From assembly GCA_900471925.1 (NCBI GenBank), contig UCGV01000001.1, forward strand, positions 533,648 through 597,647: a DNA stretch of 64,000 nt. The letters run 5' to 3'. Under the pieces are notes generated by a model, which saw only the letters and a program-made list of their open reading frames with translations, made no database searches and was not told where the DNA came from. Within the stretch, counting starts at the first letter, position 1; the number at the start of each line of letters is the position of its first letter. The stretch is from Hyphomicrobiales bacterium. GTDB lineage: Bacteria > Pseudomonadota > Alphaproteobacteria > Rhizobiales > Rhizobiaceae. Made by a program: the position numbers and the translations under genes. This document shows, piece by piece, positions 1 through 8,310 of this stretch.

Positions 1-2
1 CG

Positions 3-1142
3 ACGGCCAATCTGATGGCCCTGCAGCCGCCGGCGGATCTGAGCGAGGATGTACTTGGCCGCATCGCCGCAACGATCATCGAGCAGAAATATGTGCCGAC
101 GGCCCAGCAGTTCGGATGGTATGCGCGCTCACTGAACCAGTTTCAGACCGCGGCCCGCTGGTTCGAGACGGGGTTGCGCTGGAAGCCTGATGATGAACCT
201 TCGGCCTATGGTCTTGCGGTCACGCGGCAGCAGCTGAATGATCGGGCAGGCGTTGCCGAAGTCCAGCGCCTCTGGGCCGGCCGTTCGGCGCGCATTGCCA
301 CGCTGAACGATACGTCCGCTGCCGTCAGCGGCGGCGCACCCTTGCCAGCCCCAGGCTCGGCGGCCGAGGAACCTACGTCGCCGCAGTCTACCTCGCCTCA
401 GTCTGTTGCCCCGCAGGTTTTGTCCGCGCCGGCAGACCGCAGCGCGGCCTATCAGCCGCAGCCGCAGACCCCGGCGCAGTTCCAGGCCCAGCCTCAGCCA
501 CAATACGAGACTCCGGTCCAGCCGCAGCTCCAGGCCCGGATGCAGCCGCAACCCGTTGCGCCCGCAAGGCCCGCCCGCAACCTGCAGACGGTTGCCGTCG
601 AGCGCGGTCCGCGCCAGGTGAGCGGCTGCTCGACGACCATCGATGCCTCCCGCCTCAGCCCCGGCGATGCACTGGCGCGGGGATGGTGCCTGATGGACCT
701 AAACCGGCCGATGGAGGCGGCGAAAGCTTTCGAGGCAGCTCTGGCGAGCCCTGTGCGCAAGGATCGCGAAGACGCGGCCTACGGACAGAGCCTTGCCTAT
801 TTGCGTGTCGGCCTGTCGAACAGCGCTGCCGTTGCCGCCACCAAGGCACCGCAGAATCGCGATCGCGCCTCGGAATTGCAGGTCGCAATTCTCGCAGATC
901 GAGCACTCTCCGCTTTCCAGGGCGGCCGTTATCGCGAAACGCTCATCTATCTCGATCAGCGTGCCCAGTTGCAGCAGGAACGCGTCGATCTCATGGTACT
1001 GCGCGGCTACAGCTATATGAATTTGAAGATGTATGGCGACGCGACGCGCGTTTTCGAAGCTGCGGCTGCGACCGGCAACCGTGATGCCACACGCGGCCTT
1101 GCGGACATCAAGAGCATCACCCATCCCGAGGTGAACGACTAG
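3..1142 (+). CDS. TPR-repeat protein, 5'-truncated; probable cellulose-cluster member
   Basis: The reading frame is open to the left edge, so the true start lies outside the window; 379 residues are visible. The N-terminal part (about 1-110) and the C-terminal part (about 215-375) are helical and TPR-like, e.g. ARSLNQFQTAARWFETGLRW and a later AAKAFEAALASP segment. They flank a Pro/Gln-rich linker (about 115-200) with repeated QPQ and PQP tracts. TPR proteins of this kind stand at the end of rhizobial cellulose-synthase clusters, where they may scaffold export. That assignment is inference from family resemblance and from the polysaccharide genes 5 kb downstream; no catalytic domain is present. 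The next gene begins 74 bases after the stop. Confidence 0.6.
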   Translation, partial: TANLMALQPPADLSEDVLGRIAATIIEQKYVPTAQQFGWYARSLNQFQTAARWFETGLRWKPDDEPSAYGLAVTRQQLNDRAGVAEVQRLWAGRSARIATLNDTSAAVSGGAPLPAPGSAAEEPTSPQSTSPQSVAPQVLSAPADRSAAYQPQPQTPAQFQAQPQPQYETPVQPQLQARMQPQPVAPARPARNLQTVAVERGPRQVSGCSTTIDASRLSPGDALARGWCLMDLNRPMEAAKAFEAALASPVRKDREDAAYGQSLAYLRVGLSNSAAVAATKAPQNRDRASELQVAILADRALSAFQGGRYRETLIYLDQRAQLQQERVDLMVLRGYSYMNLKMYGDATRVFEAAAATGNRDATRGLADIKSITHPEVND

Positions 1143-1216
1143 GCCGGTTGACGCCGCTGTCACGCTCGGCTAGTCGCGGAAGGCCTGACCGCTTTCCGCT
1201 TCGCAAGGAATTTCCT

Positions 1217-1885
1217 TTGTCCGCTTCCCATCGCGTTCTCGACAAGACTTACGACGCCTTCTTGTTCGATATGGACGGCACGCTGCTGAATTCGATTGTC
1301 GTCATCGAGCGCGTCTGGAGCGAATGGGCGGTCCGTCATGGCTTCGAGCCCGAAGTGTTGATGAAGACTATCCATGGCGTGCGTGCATCCGACGCCATCC
1401 GTCAGCTCGGTCTTCCCGGCGTCGATCCTGTTGCAGAGGCAAAGCTGCTTCTGGATCAGGAGATGGCGGATTTCGACGGCATCATCGAGATCCCCGGCTC
1501 GATCCGCTTTCTGAACGCACTGCCCCGGGATCGCTGGGGAATCGTAACCTCGGCGCCGATCGAACTTGCACGCCGCCGTATGGCAGCCGCAGGCATTCCT
1601 ACACCGACAATGATCGTTAGCGGCGAGGAAGTCTCATCCGGCAAACCGAGCCCGGAATGCTACCTGCTCGGCGCCAGCCGTCTCGGTGTCGATCCCGCTC
1701 GCTGCCTGATATTCGAGGATGCGGTAGCCGGCATTCTCGCCGGCGAGGCTGCTGGTGCGGATGTCACCGTCATTGCCGAAACTCATGCGACACCTTTCGA
1801 GACGCCGCACTTCACGATAGCCAATTATTCCGCATGGCAGCCACGCCTGACGGAAGACGGCAGGCTTGGACTATCGCCATTATAA
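1217..1885 (+). CDS. HAD-superfamily (subfamily IA) phosphatase
   Basis: A 222-residue HAD hydrolase, likely a cytoplasmic phosphatase for a small phosphorylated metabolite such as a sugar phosphate. Motif I is FDMDGTLLNS with the nucleophilic Asp near residue 17, motif II is the VTSAP stretch, and motif III/IV is GKPSPECYLLGASRLG followed by CLIFEDAVAGI. A helical cap lies between motifs I and II, as in subfamily IA. I start it at a TTG at 1217 because AAGGAA sits 6 bases upstream and the protein then begins just before the HAD core; the same frame reaches back to 1148 without a good ribosome site. Substrate cannot be read from sequence. Confidence 0.85.
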   Translation: MSASHRVLDKTYDAFLFDMDGTLLNSIVVIERVWSEWAVRHGFEPEVLMKTIHGVRASDAIRQLGLPGVDPVAEAKLLLDQEMADFDGIIEIPGSIRFLNALPRDRWGIVTSAPIELARRRMAAAGIPTPTMIVSGEEVSSGKPSPECYLLGASRLGVDPARCLIFEDAVAGILAGEAAGADVTVIAETHATPFETPHFTIANYSAWQPRLTEDGRLGLSPL

Positions 1886-1907
1886 TGCTGTGGGCAGGCG
1901 GCTTGCT

Positions 1908-2528
1908 TCAGAATTTGTAGCCGACCCCGATCATCACGACATGCTGGTCGAAATCACCGTCCAGCCCGAGAAGATCAGCGCTGCCGTAATCATTGTAGCG
2001 ATATTCGAGCCGTCCGAAGACATTGTTGGTGAAAGCATAATCGACGCCCGCACCGATCGTCCAACCGGACAGCGTGTCCCTGTCGTCGTCCGCGGGGCCA
2101 TCGATATGGGCCTGCGCACCCGTCCAGCCTGCCGCGCCATAAATCAGGGCGCGGTCAATCGCGTAACCGAGCCGGGCGCGTACGGATCCCGCGGTTTCCA
2201 GTCCGACTTCGAACGGGCCGATATCGGACTTGTCCCAATTGTAGGAAACATCACCTTCGATGCCGAACACGAAATTATTGTCGAGCTGCCAGTTGTAGCC
2301 GACGAAACCGGTGATCAGACCACCATTCATGTCTTCGGAAAAGACGTCGAAATCGCCATTGGCCCAGGTCGGGCCACCGCCGAGACCGGCATAGAAGCCC
2401 GTCCACGTGAAGACCGGAGCAATCTCGGCTGCCGGTGCGGCGGGGACCTCTTCGATAGCGTCGGCCGCCATGGCCGAGCCTGCGACAAGAAAGGTGGCAA
2501 GCGTGGCGCACACAAAGCGCAATCTCAT
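1908..2528 (-). CDS. Outer-membrane beta-barrel protein, Omp25/RopB-like
   Basis: A 206-residue protein with a clear Sec signal peptide (MRLRFVCATLATFLVAGSAMA, cleaved about residue 21). A Pro/Ala-rich spacer follows, then alternating aromatic/glycine beta strands beginning FTWTGFYAGLGGG. The chain ends GVGYKF, the C-terminal aromatic signature of an outer-membrane barrel. The family is the small 8-strand porin-like OMP of Rhizobiales (Omp25/Omp31, RopB). These proteins are abundant surface proteins that stabilise the envelope. It is convergent with the HAD gene, 22 bases from its stop. Confidence 0.88.
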   Translation of the reverse strand: MRLRFVCATLATFLVAGSAMAADAIEEVPAAPAAEIAPVFTWTGFYAGLGGGPTWANGDFDVFSEDMNGGLITGFVGYNWQLDNNFVFGIEGDVSYNWDKSDIGPFEVGLETAGSVRARLGYAIDRALIYGAAGWTGAQAHIDGPADDDRDTLSGWTIGAGVDYAFTNNVFGRLEYRYNDYGSADLLGLDGDFDQHVVMIGVGYKF

Positions 2529-2736
2529 GATCTCCCCCCGCCGGAAAGCGCCCGGCTGAAGCTCGTTTGAAATCCCGCCGACGGACCGAAACCGTATCGG
2601 CGCACAGCGGCTGCGGGCGAGCGACCCGCAAAATCATGCGTTCCTAACGCTGTTTTCCGATGAAGGTTCCGAGGGGGAATATGGATAGGTCTGTGGAGCC
2701 TGCAGGGCTTGACCGGGACTGTAGCGCGAAAAGGGC

Positions 2737-3048
2737 TCAGAGCTTGGTCCGGTTGCCGTTCCTGTCGATTATCTGCAGCACTTTGCCATCCGTCTTCACG
2801 CTGACGCAATCGGTCTGCTTGTTGGGAAAAAGCACGCAGACTTGGCCGTTGGAAATCTTGTAGCCGTTCGGGTTACCCTTGCGGTATTCGTAGCCGTTGG
2901 CCGTTCTGCTCAACTGGCTGGCCCCGCTCAGCATCTGTCTGATCTCGTTTGCCCTGGCGTTGCGGAACGGCACGTTCTCTGCCAATGCGATCTGTGATGA
3001 GGCCAGCGTCACGATCACGCCGATGAGAAGTGAGCGGCTTGGCAGCAT
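2737..3048 (-). CDS. Small exported protein of unknown function
   Basis: 103 residues from an ATG at 3048, chosen because the hydrophobic signal peptide (LLIGVIVTLASSQIALA) begins right there. Longer in-frame starts would bury the signal. The mature part has two cysteines in a GQVCVLFPNKQTDC stretch that could form a disulphide in the periplasm, and a basic end (DRNGNRTKL). I do not recognise the family. It is divergent from the next small secreted protein, with only 46 bases between the starts, so the two share a promoter region. Confidence 0.7.
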   Translation of the reverse strand: MLPSRSLLIGVIVTLASSQIALAENVPFRNARANEIRQMLSGASQLSRTANGYEYRKGNPNGYKISNGQVCVLFPNKQTDCVSVKTDGKVLQIIDRNGNRTKL

Positions 3049-3094
3049 GTGATAAACTCCGGGCGTTGGTCCGCAGAAAAGTGAAGAGAGTGAA

Positions 3095-3337
3095 ATGATC
3101 AGGATCGTACTTGCCTTAGCTTTAGCAATGCTCGCCGGTAATGCAATGGCTTCCGATCCTACGAATTCGCGTGTTGATCGCCAGAACGCCCAGGATTGCC
3201 GCCGGTTTCCGGAGCGTTGCGCTGGCGACGACCGCAATAGAAACCGCCGCGATTACTATCGCAACGACACCCGCCAAGGCTCCGGCCAATACATCTATCG
3301 CGGCCAGCGCCGAATATGGACTGAAGACTCGCGCTGA
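3095..3337 (+). CDS. Small secreted Arg/Asp-rich protein
   Basis: 80 residues with a signal peptide ([19 protein letters not shown], cleavage after residue 19). The mature domain is short, highly charged and rich in Arg, Asn, Asp and Tyr, with two cysteines ([12 protein letters not shown]). No conserved domain is recognised. A GAAGAGAG ribosome site precedes the ATG. The function is unknown; small periplasmic proteins with this composition are common in rhizobia. Confidence 0.65.
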   Translation: MIRIVLALALAMLAGNAMASDPTNSRVDRQNAQDCRRFPERCAGDDRNRNRRDYYRNDTRQGSGQYIYRGQRRIWTEDSR

Positions 3338-3395
3338 GCACGCGCCGTGTCTCGCTGTTGCGAGAGACGGAAGACTGAGATTTCAAGGGATTAAA

Positions 3396-3472
<77 letters not shown>

Positions 3473-3493
3473 ACCTGCCGAAACGGCTTGCAT

Positions 3494-3522
3494 CTGTTAG
3501 ACTTTTCGTTTTTTGGACGCAA
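3494..3522 (-). promoter_or_regulatory. Candidate sigma-70-type promoter of tRNA-Pro
   Basis: On the minus strand TTGCGT (3522-3517) and TAACAG (3499-3494) are separated by exactly 17 bases and lie about 22 bases upstream of the tRNA 5' end. The -10 is a moderate match only. Confidence 0.4.
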
Positions 3523-3874
3523 GGGAAAAATGCCGTCGCACTCAGAAATCGAAACTTGTCCAGGGGAATGTCCTTTCGACAGCCGACGTCCTGTGCTTTC
3601 AACCCGTTTCTGAGTGTTGCAACCTTTTGGTGAATGCCGAAAAAAGTCTGCGCAAGGCAGCAAAACTGTTTGCATATACGGCTATCTCATGAAAATCCTC
3701 GTGGCCCGCACGCGATGTCGAGCCGCGTTGAGCGGAGATTCGCTTGAGTATTGTAGATTTTCGGTTGTAATTTTCAGGCAACTAAATTCTCGGTAAAATA
3801 TTACGTTAATATTTCCAGTCAGTATCCCCCGCTTGGGGGAGGTGATTTATTTAAGTTCCGGCTAACATCTACCA
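3523..3874. other. AT-richer intergenic stretch with a CCCCC/GGGGG hairpin
   Basis: No convincing gene is seen here. The one strong structure is the perfect inverted repeat TCCCCC-GCTT-GGGGGA at 3825-3840, followed by an AT-rich run; it lies 35 bases before a possible small ORF. It could be an operator, a weak terminator or part of a small RNA. Confidence 0.5.
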
Positions 3875-4000
3875 ATGATTGAAGCCAATATGCGGGATAC
3901 TCCCAATTTTGGATTGTCTGAACGTGAAATTTATTCGCAATTTTTCCGCTGGACGTGTAAAGAAGATGTATCGTGGAGAAGCGTAGTTTCGGGCGTATGA
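3875..4000 (+). CDS. Possible 41-aa protein, overlapping the next start by ATGA
   Basis: An open frame of 41 codons begins at ATG 3875 (MIEANMRDTPNFGL) and ends in a TGA that overlaps the ATG at 3997 as ATGA, the classical arrangement for translational coupling. The peptide is moderately hydrophilic with FFRW and two Trp in its second half. No strong Shine-Dalgarno is visible, so reality depends on conservation. I do not recognise it. Confidence 0.35.
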   Translation: MIEANMRDTPNFGLSEREIYSQFFRWTCKEDVSWRSVVSGV

Positions 4001-4218
4001 CCATCAATACTCACAAACAGGATTGCCGGCAGACGCTTGCCGCTGCGTTCAAGGCCCTTTCAGAAGAGGCGGTTAAGTCCGGCTGGTCGGAAGGGGAGGT
4101 TGCTCTGGCGCTCGCGGAGCTTGCCGAAGAGCATGTGGCCGCGGTGGGCGCCAAGGCGATTGCCGAAGGCTTCAGCCAGTCGCAATTTTATGCTGCAAGC
4201 GGCCGGTTGAAGCTCTGA
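3997..4218 (+). CDS. Conserved-looking hypothetical protein, 73 aa
   Basis: A small soluble, largely helical protein (LAAAFKALSEEAVKSG, GEVALALAELAEEHVAA) with no signal peptide. I choose ATG 3997 because it forms an ATGA overlap with the 41-codon frame upstream; a GTG at 3973 in the same frame is an alternative. The helices are amphipathic, which may mean dimerisation, but no family is recognised. It is convergent with the DUF982 gene. Confidence 0.6.
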   Translation: MTINTHKQDCRQTLAAAFKALSEEAVKSGWSEGEVALALAELAEEHVAAVGAKAIAEGFSQSQFYAASGRLKL

Positions 4219-4244
4219 GCGTCAACCCGGCAACTTTTCAATCC

Positions 4245-4496
4245 TCATACCAGTAGTCCGGCTTTCCTGACGGCCATCAGGAAAGAAGCCTGCGCCGCGC
4301 CTGCGGTTCGCAACCCGTCGAGTGCGTCGAGGCAATGCTGCAAAGCGATGCGATATTCGCGGCTGCGTTTGGCTGGCCAGCGTCTGAGATATTCGACCGC
4401 TTCCCAAGCGCTGGAAACAATGAAGCTCTGACTTGAGGATTTAATCCTGACAGGTGCGGGGAAGCGTTTTTCACTCACGGCTTTTTCATTCCACAT
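4245..4496 (-). CDS. DUF982-family protein
   Basis: 83 residues. It has the characteristic layout of the rhizobial DUF982 family: an N-terminal PVRI strand, then the SSAWEAVEYLRRWPAKR helix, then a second helix CLDALDGL and a third AQASFLMAVRKAGL. DUF982 proteins occur in many small copies in Rhizobiales and have no established function. ATG 4496 is preferred because TTTGGA lies at a usable distance upstream; an in-frame ATG at 4523 is the alternative. Confidence 0.8.
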   Translation of the reverse strand: MWNEKAVSEKRFPAPVRIKSSSQSFIVSSAWEAVEYLRRWPAKRSREYRIALQHCLDALDGLRTAGAAQASFLMAVRKAGLLV

Positions 4497-4665
4497 GCTT
4501 TTCCAAACGGCCCGGTAACGCATGGGACAACAGATTGTTCCCGACGATCTTGATTTGCGTAGTTGCTAAAGTTTTGGCCCACGCGCATAATATAGACAAG
4601 GCTGGCAGGGAGGGCGTCGGCTGCGCAGCGATGATGCGTTTTGCCCTCTGAGGGAATGCGGCGCG

Positions 4666-4878
4666 ATGTTGAAATCGTCAGTTCACCCGCAGGATTTACC
4701 GCTTTTTTCAGAAGATCTCGACCTGTTGTCTCAGGTTCTGAGTCAGGTCTGCGATGACAGCGGCATTGCGCCTCGCACGCCGGAAGCTGACCGGATCGGT
4801 GCCGCAATCATCCAGCTCTACAAGCAGGGTGTCAAAGACAGCGGCAAGCTGACCATCCTCGCCAAGACCTATCTCTAG
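4666..4878 (+). CDS. Hypothetical protein, 70 aa
   Basis: A small acidic helical protein (LPLFSEDLDLLSQVLSQVCDDSG, then ADRIGAAIIQLYKQGVKD) with no signal peptide or membrane segment. The composition and codon use fit a real rhizobial gene and the frame has a plausible start. I know no function. It stands alone between convergent and divergent small genes. Confidence 0.6.
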   Translation: MLKSSVHPQDLPLFSEDLDLLSQVLSQVCDDSGIAPRTPEADRIGAAIIQLYKQGVKDSGKLTILAKTYL

Positions 4879-4917
4879 AACGCGGTCGATTCGAGCTGTG
4901 CGGGAAGGGGCCCCGGC

Positions 4918-5067
4918 TTACTTCTGTTCGATCGACACACCGTTCTGGCCGATGCTCATCTCGATGCCCTCGGGCTTGCTCTCTTCGTGAAAGATGTAGG
5001 CGCCAAGGCCGATGACGACGACGGCGAGTGCGCCGATGACAAGATAGAGTCCGTTGTTTCGATTCAA
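4918..5067 (-). CDS. Single-pass membrane protein, 49 aa, TTG start
   Basis: A minus-strand frame starts at TTG 5067 and encodes LNRNNGLYLVIGALAVVVIG and onward: one 18-20 residue hydrophobic helix (about 7-26), then a polar tail with a KPEGIEMSIGQNGVSIEQK ending. No in-frame ATG precedes the helix. The strong membrane segment plus a coherent polar tail argues for a real inner-membrane small protein rather than chance. The function is unknown. It sits just upstream of an XRE regulator on the same strand. Confidence 0.65.
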   Translation of the reverse strand: MNRNNGLYLVIGALAVVVIGLGAYIFHEESKPEGIEMSIGQNGVSIEQK

Positions 5068-5129
5068 GATTGGCTATCCCCAACAGATTGACAGGACAGC
5101 TGAAACGCGTGGAACGATGCTTGGTTCCG

Positions 5130-5423
5130 TCAGTCGTCGTTGGCGGCGTTCAGGTTTTCCGGGCGGATGCCGTCGTCGTTGGAACTGCGGGTGCGGAGGC
5201 GTATGCCGGGGCCGCCTTCATCCTGATTGCCGCTGGCGATGAAGATGATACCGTGGGCTTCGAGCGTATTGCGTACGTCGACTACGGCGCGCGTTTCGCC
5301 GGCCCATTCACCGTTTTCCAGTGCTTCGACCGTTTCGACGGAAAGTCCCGCGTGAGCTGCGAGATCCTCGATGCTCATGCCGATCATGGCGCGTGCGCCG
5401 CGTATCTGTGTGCCGGTGATCAT
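5130..5423 (-). CDS. XRE-family helix-turn-helix regulator
   Basis: 97 residues. The N-terminal 55 residues are a Cro/C1-type helix-turn-helix: IRGARAMIGMSIEDLAAHAG for helices 1-2, then LSVETVEALENGE for the recognition helix and the next turn. The C-terminal tail (GIIFIASGNQDEGGPGIRLR) resembles small rhizobial XRE proteins. It probably binds DNA as a dimer; targets are unknown. The gene follows the polysaccharide locus on the same strand, 30 bases upstream of which the O-antigen ligase gene ends. Confidence 0.85.
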   Translation of the reverse strand: MITGTQIRGARAMIGMSIEDLAAHAGLSVETVEALENGEWAGETRAVVDVRNTLEAHGIIFIASGNQDEGGPGIRLRTRSSNDDGIRPENLNAANDD

Positions 5424-5453
5424 GCGGGAAGTCTAGCGCGTCCGCCGAACTTC

Positions 5454-6695
5454 TCAAGTGTTTATGCGGCGGCTCGAATGTTTGTGGCGCACTTCCAGCG
5501 CCGCGCAGCCCCATACGATCCCGAACAGCAGGTAGACGTGCCGCCAATGGTCGATATCGATGACATTGCCGATCGCAGCATGGCCGAGAACGGAGATCCA
5601 GGCCACCATCAGGAAGGGCTGCCACGGCCGGTCGAGCAGCATGTTGCGGAAGCCGAGATAGAGCGTCCAGCACAGCATGCCGACATAGCTGACGAAGCCC
5701 AGCCAGCCATAGGTGGTTAGCGACTTCAGCCAGATATTGTGCTCGTCTTCCGGAAAGATCGTGCCGAAGACCAGCGGTCCGATGCCCAGTGGCCGTTCCA
5801 TCATCATCTGGAAGCCGATGCGGTGGCGATCGAAACGGCCAAGATGCTCGCCGTCATATTCCTGCACGAGCTGGGCGCGAGCAGAAAAAAGCTGGCTGAC
5901 CTTGGGGATCTGCAGCGCGATCAAAAGCGAGGCGACCATCATGATGATCGCCATCAGCGACAGGATCAGCACCCGTAGCCGGAAAGCGCCGCTGCGTTCC
6001 TTCAAGAGCATGACGAAGATCAGCACCACCACCGCAAAGGCGAAGAGGCCCCAGGCGGCACGCGAGAAGGACAGGAATATGCCAAGCGCCAGTATCAGCA
6101 ACTCGCATGCCTTGATCGGCGAAGTCCTGAGGTTGCCCACCAGAATGCCGTGGATGAGATAGAGGGCCGGTGGCACGAGGAAGGGACCGAAGACGTTGGG
6201 ATCCTGGAAGGCGCCCTTGGCGCGATCGTAAAGGGTAAAAACTTCCGAGCCCGGAAAAGCCTGGAAATAGCCGAGGATGCCGAGCAGCGAAGTGATGACC
6301 GCTGCAAAGGTCCAGGCCTTGAAGATCAGCGGTAGCCGCTTGTGGCTGTCCTCGATGATCGCGGCATAGAAGATGGAGGTCAGTGCCAGAAAGGTCGAGA
6401 CGGCGATATACATCGGTCCATCGGCCAGATCCCGCATCTGCGTCAATGACAGCATGCCGCCGACATTGAAGGTCAGAAGCAGTACCAGCAGGGGAGCGGT
6501 CGTGCGGGAGATTTTCAGGCCGAGAATGAACCAGAGGCCGACCAGCCCTGCCATCCACAATTCATAGGGCGCGGGTTCATCGATGACGAAACCGGACAGG
6601 AAGACGCCGAAGGCGACGGCCGCCGAGCCGATGAGGCGCAGCGTCAGCCGTTGCGGCTGCGCCACGCGCACATGGGAGGCGTCCACCGCGCTCAA
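5454..6695 (-). CDS. O-antigen ligase/polymerase (Wzy/WaaL-like) membrane protein
   Basis: 413 residues with about ten transmembrane helices and a larger periplasmic loop between about 260 and 330 (SARAQLVQEYDGEHLGRFDR and after), as in the O-antigen ligase family. It would polymerise or transfer lipid-linked repeat units at the periplasmic face. The start is TTG 6695, which overlaps the TGA of the upstream gene (TTGA) and has GGAAAA about 8 bases upstream, indicating tight coupling. It belongs to the five-gene polysaccharide locus. Whether it is a polymerase or ligase cannot be decided from sequence. Confidence 0.82.
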   Translation of the reverse strand: MSAVDASHVRVAQPQRLTLRLIGSAAVAFGVFLSGFVIDEPAPYELWMAGLVGLWFILGLKISRTTAPLLVLLLTFNVGGMLSLTQMRDLADGPMYIAVSTFLALTSIFYAAIIEDSHKRLPLIFKAWTFAAVITSLLGILGYFQAFPGSEVFTLYDRAKGAFQDPNVFGPFLVPPALYLIHGILVGNLRTSPIKACELLILALGIFLSFSRAAWGLFAFAVVVLIFVMLLKERSGAFRLRVLILSLMAIIMMVASLLIALQIPKVSQLFSARAQLVQEYDGEHLGRFDRHRIGFQMMMERPLGIGPLVFGTIFPEDEHNIWLKSLTTYGWLGFVSYVGMLCWTLYLGFRNMLLDRPWQPFLMVAWISVLGHAAIGNVIDIDHWRHVYLLFGIVWGCAALEVRHKHSSRRINT

Positions 6696-8254
6696 TAGGC
6701 GTTTTCCGTGTTGAGCAAACGCACCGGCGTCAGGAACAGGATCTTGAGATCGAACCAGAGCGACCAGTTCTCGATGTAGTAGAGGTCATAGGCCGTGCGG
6801 AACTTGATCTTGTCGTCATTGTCGATCTCGCCGCGCCAGCCATTGATCTGCGCCCAGCCGGTGACGCCGGGCCTGACGCGATGGCGGGCGAAATAGCCAT
6901 CCACGATTTCAGCCCAGGCGCGATCTTGGGTCTGGGCAAGCACGGCATGCGGGCGCGGGCCGACCAGCGAGAGCTCGCCCCTCAATACGTTAAAGAGCTG
7001 CGGCAACTCGTCGATCGACGTCTTGCGAATGAAGCGGCCGACCCGGGTAACGCGCGGATCGCCCTTGGTCACGACAACCTTCGCGCTCGGATCGCTCATG
7101 TTGGTGTACATGGAGCGGAACTTGAAGACTTTGATGACTTCATTGTTGAAGCCGTGACGCTTCTGCATGAAGAAGACCGGGCCTTCGGACGTTGCCTTCA
7201 CAGCAATGGCCGTTGCAATCATCACCGGCCAGAGCAGGCAGAGTGCAATGACGGTGAAGAAGATATCGAAGGCGCGCTTGGCAACGGAATCCCAGTCACG
7301 GATCGGCTTCTTGAAGATATCGAGCATCGGCACGTCGCCGACATGCGAATAGGCACGCGGGCGGAAACGCAGGCGATTGGCATGTGCGGCAAGGCGAATA
7401 TCGACCGGCAGCACCCAGAGTTTCTTCAGAAGCTGGAAGATACGCGCTTCGGCGGAGAGCGGCAGCGCGATGATCAGCATGTCGATGCGCGTCATCCGCA
7501 CGAATTCGACGAGCTCGCTGACGGTGCCGAGTTTCGGATAGCCGGCGACCATGATCGGCGAGCGCTTCTCGCCACGGTCGTCGAAAATGCCGCAGATGCG
7601 GATATCGTTATCCTCCTGCAGCTCCAGCATGCGGATCAGTTCTTTGGCCGGCTCGCCGCCGCCAACGATGACGGCGCGGCGCTCCATGATGCCGTTACGC
7701 GCCCATTTGCGCACACCCTGCGCCACGAGGAGGCGCTCGAGGAGGAGGAAGAGCGCGCCCGCGATAAACCAAGTGGTGTAAGATTCTGCCGTCGCGGCGC
7801 TGAGACCGCGAAACAGCGAGAAGCTTCCTGTCGTCAGCACGAAGGCAACCGCGAAGGCCGCAAATACGCGCGGTAGGTAGCGTACGCGGGCGCGCAGCGC
7901 CGGAATGGAGTAGGTGTCGGCGAGCTGAAGCGCGACAACGGTCAGGGCCGACACGATCGCTGTCATGATGGCCCGCATCAGGATGCCGTCGCTGCCATCG
8001 CCGGATGCGAAATAGTAGGCAACAAGGCCGATGACGAATTGCGTCAGGAATTCCAGCAGCCGCAACTGGCCGATGATGATCGTCGGCGAATGGGTTCCGT
8101 CGCGGAACTGCTCGGCGATCTGGCGGGCATACGGGTTGATGCCGGGCGCTTCGCCGGCTGAATGCATGGGGGCATTGCTGCGGTTCTCGGCATCGGAGAC
8201 CTGCTTGCGCAGGGCTTCCACGTCGAACTGTCCGCTCTTTTCCATTTTGTTCAT
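6692..8254 (-). CDS. Polyprenyl-phosphate hexose-1-phosphate transferase (WbaP/ExoY type)
   Basis: 520 residues. Residues about 60-190 hold four to five membrane helices, 200-300 a Rossmann-like CoA-binding-type domain ([18 protein letters not shown]), and 325-520 the catalytic sugar-transferase domain. The latter begins [20 protein letters not shown] and carries KFRSM, the [10 protein letters not shown] segment, LVGPRPH and [12 protein letters not shown]. It starts polysaccharide repeat-unit synthesis by moving a hexose-1-phosphate to undecaprenyl phosphate on the inner membrane. It is the second of the minus-strand genes in the locus and overlaps the ligase gene. Confidence 0.92.
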   Translation of the reverse strand: MNKMEKSGQFDVEALRKQVSDAENRSNAPMHSAGEAPGINPYARQIAEQFRDGTHSPTIIIGQLRLLEFLTQFVIGLVAYYFASGDGSDGILMRAIMTAIVSALTVVALQLADTYSIPALRARVRYLPRVFAAFAVAFVLTTGSFSLFRGLSAATAESYTTWFIAGALFLLLERLLVAQGVRKWARNGIMERRAVIVGGGEPAKELIRMLELQEDNDIRICGIFDDRGEKRSPIMVAGYPKLGTVSELVEFVRMTRIDMLIIALPLSAEARIFQLLKKLWVLPVDIRLAAHANRLRFRPRAYSHVGDVPMLDIFKKPIRDWDSVAKRAFDIFFTVIALCLLWPVMIATAIAVKATSEGPVFFMQKRHGFNNEVIKVFKFRSMYTNMSDPSAKVVVTKGDPRVTRVGRFIRKTSIDELPQLFNVLRGELSLVGPRPHAVLAQTQDRAWAEIVDGYFARHRVRPGVTGWAQINGWRGEIDNDDKIKFRTAYDLYYIENWSLWFDLKILFLTPVRLLNTENAY

Positions 8255-8310
8255 GGGGCTTCATCGCTCGTTATTCCCAAGCGGGATAACAGAAAGCCCC
8301 TAAAAAACAT

